From Nelumbo lutea (Eukaryota; Streptophyta; Magnoliopsida; Proteales; Nelumbonaceae), in the NCBI GenBank assembly GCA_022828595.1, contig JAKGHH010000003.1, positions 16,864,934 through 16,928,933 of the forward strand: 64,000 bases of DNA, written 5' to 3'. Positions 59,166 through 64,000 of this stretch are shown piece by piece. A program made the position numbers and the translations under genes. Positions within the stretch are counted from its first letter, which is position 1. Each line of letters starts with the position of its first letter. The notes under the pieces are model-generated. The model saw only the letters and a program-made list of their open reading frames with translations, made no database searches and was not told the origin of the DNA.

Positions 59166-59385
59166 GAGCCACATCTTATATTATCCTGAGTGATAGTTTT
59201 ACCACTCAAACAAGGTATTATTGTTCAAAGTCACAGTGCTTAAATTATCATTGGAATGACTTGATACCACAACTGAAACTATGAAAGCGAGCCTATAAAT
59301 GGTTAAGTCCAAGGGTTTGTTACTTTGTTGTTTCTTTTTTCTGTGTGATTTCTTATCAATTTTTTGTTTTTTTTTGTTTTTTTTT

Positions 59386-61850
59386 TGAGCAAAGGTAACT
59401 TGTTAAATTAAAACAGGAACAAATACATGAGAAAATGTACTACAAGCTAAAGAAGCTGAGGCAGAATTATAGAGGTAAGCAGAAGTCACTACACAAACTT
59501 TCCCTAGAAACACCTGATTTTGCAAGGCTGTCTGCAACAGTGTTTTGCTCCCTAGGAATCCAGACCAGATTTACATTCAATGACTCTAAGATATCTCGAG
59601 CTTCAGCTAGCAGATGAGCAAGTCTCCAAGGCCCTCCTTCCTTCTCCCTTAGCCAGGCTATTGTATTTGCAGAGTTCCCTTTTATAGTTAAGGAGCAAAA
59701 GCCTAGCTGTTTAGCAAGCCGAATTCCTGTAAGTGCTGACAAGACCTCTGCTTTTGCAGCATCAGCTCTCCCAATCGAACCACTATAAGCCCAGCTGATC
59801 CCCCTCTCCCCACAGAAGACACCACCAATTCCTACTTGGCCGGTAGATCCTTGGGCACTTCCATCAAAGTGTAGGATCATCCCACCTTCTTCCCTAATAA
59901 GGTTTCTCATGGTTTATTCAGATCTAGGAGAGGACTGCAGGATGGCTGGAAGGTTACTTTGGAGGTCATTTAAAGACAGACCTATGAAAGCTTCAGAATT
60001 AACCAACCCAAAGGTTACAGAGGAAAGTTATGTAAGAGATTAGGTCTTCCACGTTTCTGAATTTGTTTTCAAAGTTTCTGTTGTTCCTTTCTTCCCAAAT
60101 ACCCCAAAGGACTGCATGTGTCACCATAATCCAATATACCATTCCTCTTTTTCCTATACCTTTGCCTTTCCACTGCCACAGGAGGTCCACTACCTTCTCA
60201 GGGGAAACCCAGCTGTAGCCAACTAAGTTTAGGAAGAAACACCAAAACCTTCCTATGACAGGGCAGTGGAGAAGAATGTGATTAGCTGTTTCACCATCAC
60301 CAAGGCAGAGAGGACAGACATGAGGGGAGATACATAACCTTCCTCTGAGCTTTTTCTGTATTAAATCACAAGTATTTATTTTCTTTAAGTAGGCTTCCCA
60401 GACAGAGAAAGAAACTCTAGGGGGAACATGTGGTCTCCAAACGTTCTTAACCGGGAAGAGAGTGATCTGATCTTCTGAAACTAGAGCCTTAAGAAAGGAG
60501 TTAGTTGAGAACTTGTTGGCAGGATTAAGTTTCTAGATCCTTTGGTCAGGGGAGGCTGGGGAGATGTAAACCTCACTTAGAGAGTTTAGCAAGTTTGCTG
60601 TTTCAGCAAGCTCTATTCTCTCTTAGAGGCCTTCTTGGGTTCAGATTCCAACTGGATCCTGAGGGAGAGTGACTGAGGCTATAGGCTACCGTGGCTTCCT
60701 TGGAGCAGGACAGGTTAAAAATTATAGGGTAGGATTTTGCAAGGGTGTCCTCTCCCCACCATAAATGAGTCCACAGGTTATATTCCCATTTCCCACCTGG
60801 TATCTTACAAAATCAATAAAGAGGTTATAAACAGAAGAAAGACCTTTCCAAGGTTAGAGGCTTTAACTCAGTTTGGGTGGACCTTGCTATCCCAACCATT
60901 GGCGTGTCTTCTGTACTTGCTCTTGATGATTTTTATCCACAACACTTCCGTCTCCAAGGGGAACCTCAACCTCCACAACCACTTCCCAAGAAGAGCTAGG
61001 TTCCTTTCTTTGATATGTCCTAGCCCCAAACCACCAAGGTTCTTGGGCTTACACACCTGATTCCATGAAACTAGATGACCCTTCTTTTTGCCGCCTCCTT
61101 CCCATAGGAAATACCGCTGAAGCTTCTCAATCTTACTTTTTACTTCTCCCGGGATACTGAAAACCGACAAGTAATAGGTTGGCAAATTGGCAAGGGAAGC
61201 CTTGATAAGTGTGAGTCTACCCCCTTTTGACAGGTAGCTTTTCTTCCATGTAGCTAGTCTTCTCTTGCATTTTTCTACCACTGGATCCCAAAAACTTTGA
61301 CTCCTTGGATTCCCACCAAGAGGCATTCCCAAATAGGTGATAGGAAGTTTCTCCAATTTACAACCAAACAGCTCCCTGAACCTTTCCAGCAGAGAGCCAT
61401 TTACATTTATGCCTACAATACTGCTTTTGTTGAAGTTAATTCTAAGCCCAGTCACCAGCTCAAAAATATTTAATACCCTTTTTAGGTTGGAGATGTTTTC
61501 CCAATCCGCCTCCATGAACATGACTATGTCATCTGCGAACATCAAGTGAGATATCTGAATTTCTTCCCTACCTACCTCAAACCCTTTCAGCAGGTTTCTC
61601 TCCCTTGCTTTTTAATGTAAATAACTGAGGATATCATCTACCAAAGTAAAGAGTAAGGGGGAGAGGGCACCCTTGTCTCAGGCCCGTCTTTATTAAAATA
61701 GCCAGTCAGCTCTCCATTTATTAGGATTGAAAACCAAGCAGTACTTATACACCCTCTTGTCCACCTCACCCATCTCCTTCCAAGGCCTCTCAGGTTTAGA
61801 CTCTCCAACACTATTCTGTATTCTCTTTCTCTTTCTTTTTTATTTATTTT
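59386..61850 (-). mobile_element. 5'-truncated L1-type LINE with RNase H
   Basis: Minus strand. RT palm/thumb (61850-61638 with STAWFSILINGELTGYF, then 61545-60868 with MMFADDIVMFM, ITYLGMPLGGNP, LSKGGRLTLIKASL and LALLGKWLWRLRF). Zinc-binding region (about 60350-60000) with VLWGIWEERNNRNF. RNase H (59910-59467) with MILHFDGSAQGSTGQVG, DAAKAEVLSAL, IKGNSANTIAWL and VADSLAK. The tail is the A-run at 59386. Only a few breaks are present. It is the least decayed LINE in the window, and the RNase H frame is open. Confidence 0.88.
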
Positions 61851-61859
61851 AAAGAAAAC

Positions 61860-62436
61860 GTGGATGCAGGTATCATCTATGGCCACAAATTACAAACCAT
61901 CAGCTCTACTAGGTTTATCTGTAACTGCTGGAAAAATAATTTGGTGTGATTAAATCAGGAAAAGTAAACTATTTATTATGTTGCTGGTGCTGCCATAAGT
62001 TGTAAAATTTGCTTTTCTTTGTACCTGACCTCTAACTTGGTCATCCCCCTTCTTGTATCTCCCATGTCATTAGTGCTGAGATGATTTCCAATGATGAATA
62101 AATTCAGCCTAAGGGCTTTCAAAATAAATATGTACAGCCACAAATTACAAGCCAACAACTCATATATTGTTTGCTGTGAGCCTGTGACTAAATCAGGATA
62201 CGTAAACTATTAATTATTTACATAGCAAGACCATTAATTTTTCTCTGCACTTATTGCACCCATATCCAACTGGCCTGTGATTGCTTATTATGGGAGAATC
62301 CTACCACTGTAGTAACAGGCGATTTGAACTCTTAATCGCCTAATCAGTAATTTCATTCTTAGTCAGCATTAAGATTGATGCAGTTTTTCAGACTTTGGAA
62401 TCTTTCTCAAATTCTTTGAGGTTGATCTGTAACTTG
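61860..62436. other. intergenic with a short direct repeat
   Basis: The phrase 'ccacaaattacaa.cca.cagctc' recurs near 61890 and 62137, each followed by a similar 'taaatcagga.a.gtaaact' stretch. No gene is recognised. Confidence 0.4.
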
Positions 62437-62444
62437 ATGTTAAC

Positions 62445-63077
62445 TAAGGCTACAACTTGGACCGGGTTGGCCTGAACCCAACCCTAACCCAACCCAAAAA
62501 AGTTGGGTTGGGTTGGGTTGGTTGATGTTCGAGTTAGGGTTAACCCAACCCGAACTCGCTCTATAGTACGTCATATATAAATATATGTTATATGTAATAT
62601 ATAACATACATTGATTTGTTTAGATGCATGATATTTGTATAGCCCCCACCACATAGTATCATGTATTTATTTTAAGATAATCACTTCACTTAATCCTAAT
62701 CAGAAGGACTAAATCCTTAATAATATTATTTAAGGTTTTAAACTGTAGTAAGTCACAACTCATAATAAACTATAGTCATTTCTAACACTTGTTTTTCTGA
62801 ATTTTGTACAAAAAGAACAAAAAAGATAACATCAACAAACAAATACTAATGAAACATAGGATTAATCTATGTAGTAAAAGTTGAGTTAAGATCTAAAATC
62901 GAGAATATCTATAAGGTTTTAAAGGATGGGAAGAAGGTTGGGTTGGGTTGGGTTAGGGTTGAAGGAATTTAGTTAGGGTTAGGGTTAGGGTTGGGTTGGT
63001 CGGGCTGGGGTTTAGAACTTAGGGTTGGGCTAGGGTTGGCCTCAACCCGACCTAACCCGGCCCGACTTGCAGCCCTA
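62445..63077. mobile_element. hAT-type MITE, 633 bp, perfect 8-bp TSD, telomere-like interior
   Basis: The left end TAAGGCTACAACTTGGACCG pairs with the right end, whose reverse complement is TAGGGCTGCAAGTCGGGCCG. The flanks ATGTTAAC (62437-62444 and 63078-63085) are identical. The arms contain runs of TTGGG and TTAGGG and are partly complementary to each other. There is no transposase. Confidence 0.8.
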
Positions 63078-63319
63078 ATGTTAACAATGCTAGCACAAAT
63101 ACATAGGAAAATTGGAAAAGGTTCATGGGATTGAAATCATTTAGATATTAAGGCCATGTTTGGTTCAATTCTTGTTCTTTCTCATTCTTACCCAAGATGA
63201 AATTGCAAGATGGAAAAAAATGAGTAAAAATGGGAAGAATGAGAAAATATTGCTACAAACCAAACGCTTTTTTCCAAAAAATGATTTTTTTTTATGGCAA
63301 GAATGAGAATAAATTTGTA

Positions 63320-63610
63320 ACCTGTTTTGGATTGGACCCTATCCAATCCAAAATCAATTTAGATGGGTTGGACGGACCAACAAAACAAATTGGATTGGAC
63401 CAATCTGGTCCAAAATATTTATCAAATTGGATTGGACCATCCAGTCCGTCCATAATAAAAAATTATATTGGATTGGGTTGGATTAAGCCAATATCTGGTC
63501 CATTGATCTAAGGTAAGAATATAGGTGCCAATGGACCAAGTTTGGGTTGAAACCAATCTAAATCAAAACAAATTTGAACAGATTGGACGGTCTAGAACCA
63601 GAATGGTCTA
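63320..63610. repeat. second copy of the outer MITE family, without insertion
   Basis: 'ccaaaatcaattta...' through 'aagaatataggtgccaatggaccaagtttgggttg' matches 54890-55005, and 'caaatttgaacagattggacggt' matches 55320-55345. The 284-bp insert found at 55009 is absent. Confidence 0.6.
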
Positions 63611-63619
63611 TTTCCTTGT

Positions 63620-64000
63620 CTTCTCTCCAATGAACATATATGCTTTCAATACAACATAGGAAAGACCATGGTCATTCAGATTCCTGTTTGAGATAAGCAA
63701 AAGGTCTACCAAGTGCTCATTTAGATGAATTTCTTGATCTGCAAATGAAAGGTTATTTGCCCATTCCAAGTACTGCTCATTTAGATGAATTCCTTGGTCT
63801 ACCCCTAGCTCTTCTAGATCTTCAATGTGTAACAAACCACATTGAAAACATAGTCAATAGGGAAGCAAAACAAGTTTTGGCCTATTCAATAATTCCTTGG
63901 TCTATCCCTTAAATTTTAGTGCTTAGAAATATATCTTCTAAAGCATTTATGACATTATCTTCTAATATCTGATAATCCATTGCTGATTAAGTTTGTAACT
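63620..64000. other. window end, short direct repeats only
   Basis: 'gctcatttagatgaatt.cttg.tct' occurs at about 63713 and 63775. No gene is recognised. Confidence 0.4.

Noticed and set aside
62940..63060. Interstitial telomere from TTAGGG runs
   Set aside because: The runs lie inside a TIR element with exact 8-bp flanking duplication, are mixed with TTGGG, and do not match the plant unit TTTAGGG.
1..64000. CRISPR array, prokaryotic operon, toxin-antitoxin or defence system
   Set aside because: No regular spacer-repeat array and no prokaryotic gene layout. Split genes and plant retrotransposons make this nuclear plant DNA.
1..64000. tRNA or rRNA genes
   Set aside because: No cloverleaf or rRNA core sequence was recognised. 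The TGGTATCAGAGC strings are primer sites of LTR elements.

Overview
This window is eukaryotic and almost certainly nuclear DNA of a flowering plant. The evidence is split genes with GT-AG introns, plant-specific gene families, and Ty1/copia and Ty3/gypsy elements primed by initiator-Met tRNA. L1- and RTE-type LINEs and many MITEs are also present. The sequence does not fix the species. All calls come from reading the sequence, and no search was run.

Host genes, left to right: the first exon of a probable xyloglucan fucosyltransferase (about 1 kb, minus, rest off the window); a decayed myeloid-leukemia-factor-like gene (16.1-17.0 kb, minus); an LRR fragment (17.7 kb); an intact two-exon plant gene of unknown function (20.1-21.1 kb, minus); mitochondrial ribosomal protein bL32m in three exons (24.6-29.7 kb); an orphan last exon of an aldo-keto reductase (34.7 kb); a nine-exon chloroplast ribulose-phosphate 3-epimerase locus (35.6-50.4 kb); and an intronless GCK-domain gene (56.1-56.6 kb). 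The epimerase copy looks dead: it has a lost splice donor and two frame breaks.

Most of the rest is transposon. A gag-less Copia lies on the minus strand at 4.7-9.6 kb. A chromovirus-type gypsy with perfect TSDs (10.1-15.3 kb) sits inside an older inverted-repeat element. A 3.9 kb L1-type LINE occupies epimerase intron 2, and a young Copia (44.8-49.8 kb) occupies intron 7. An internally deleted Copia remnant lies at 50.7-53.4 kb. Further LINE pieces are at 25.3-26.8, 19.65-19.97 and 59.4-61.85 kb. RTE 3' ends lie at 23.8, 29.9, 43.8 and 53.6 kb. MITEs with readable TIRs and TSDs occur at 3.2, 55.0 and 62.4 kb, and a large foldback sits in bL32m intron 1.

I found no CRISPR array, operon, defence island or convincing new multigene system. 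The items most worth a second look are the broken epimerase locus, the MIA40-like cysteine pattern of the GCK protein, the intronic foldback, the nested MITE with its paralogous empty site, and a Copia pol inactivated by in-frame stops alone.
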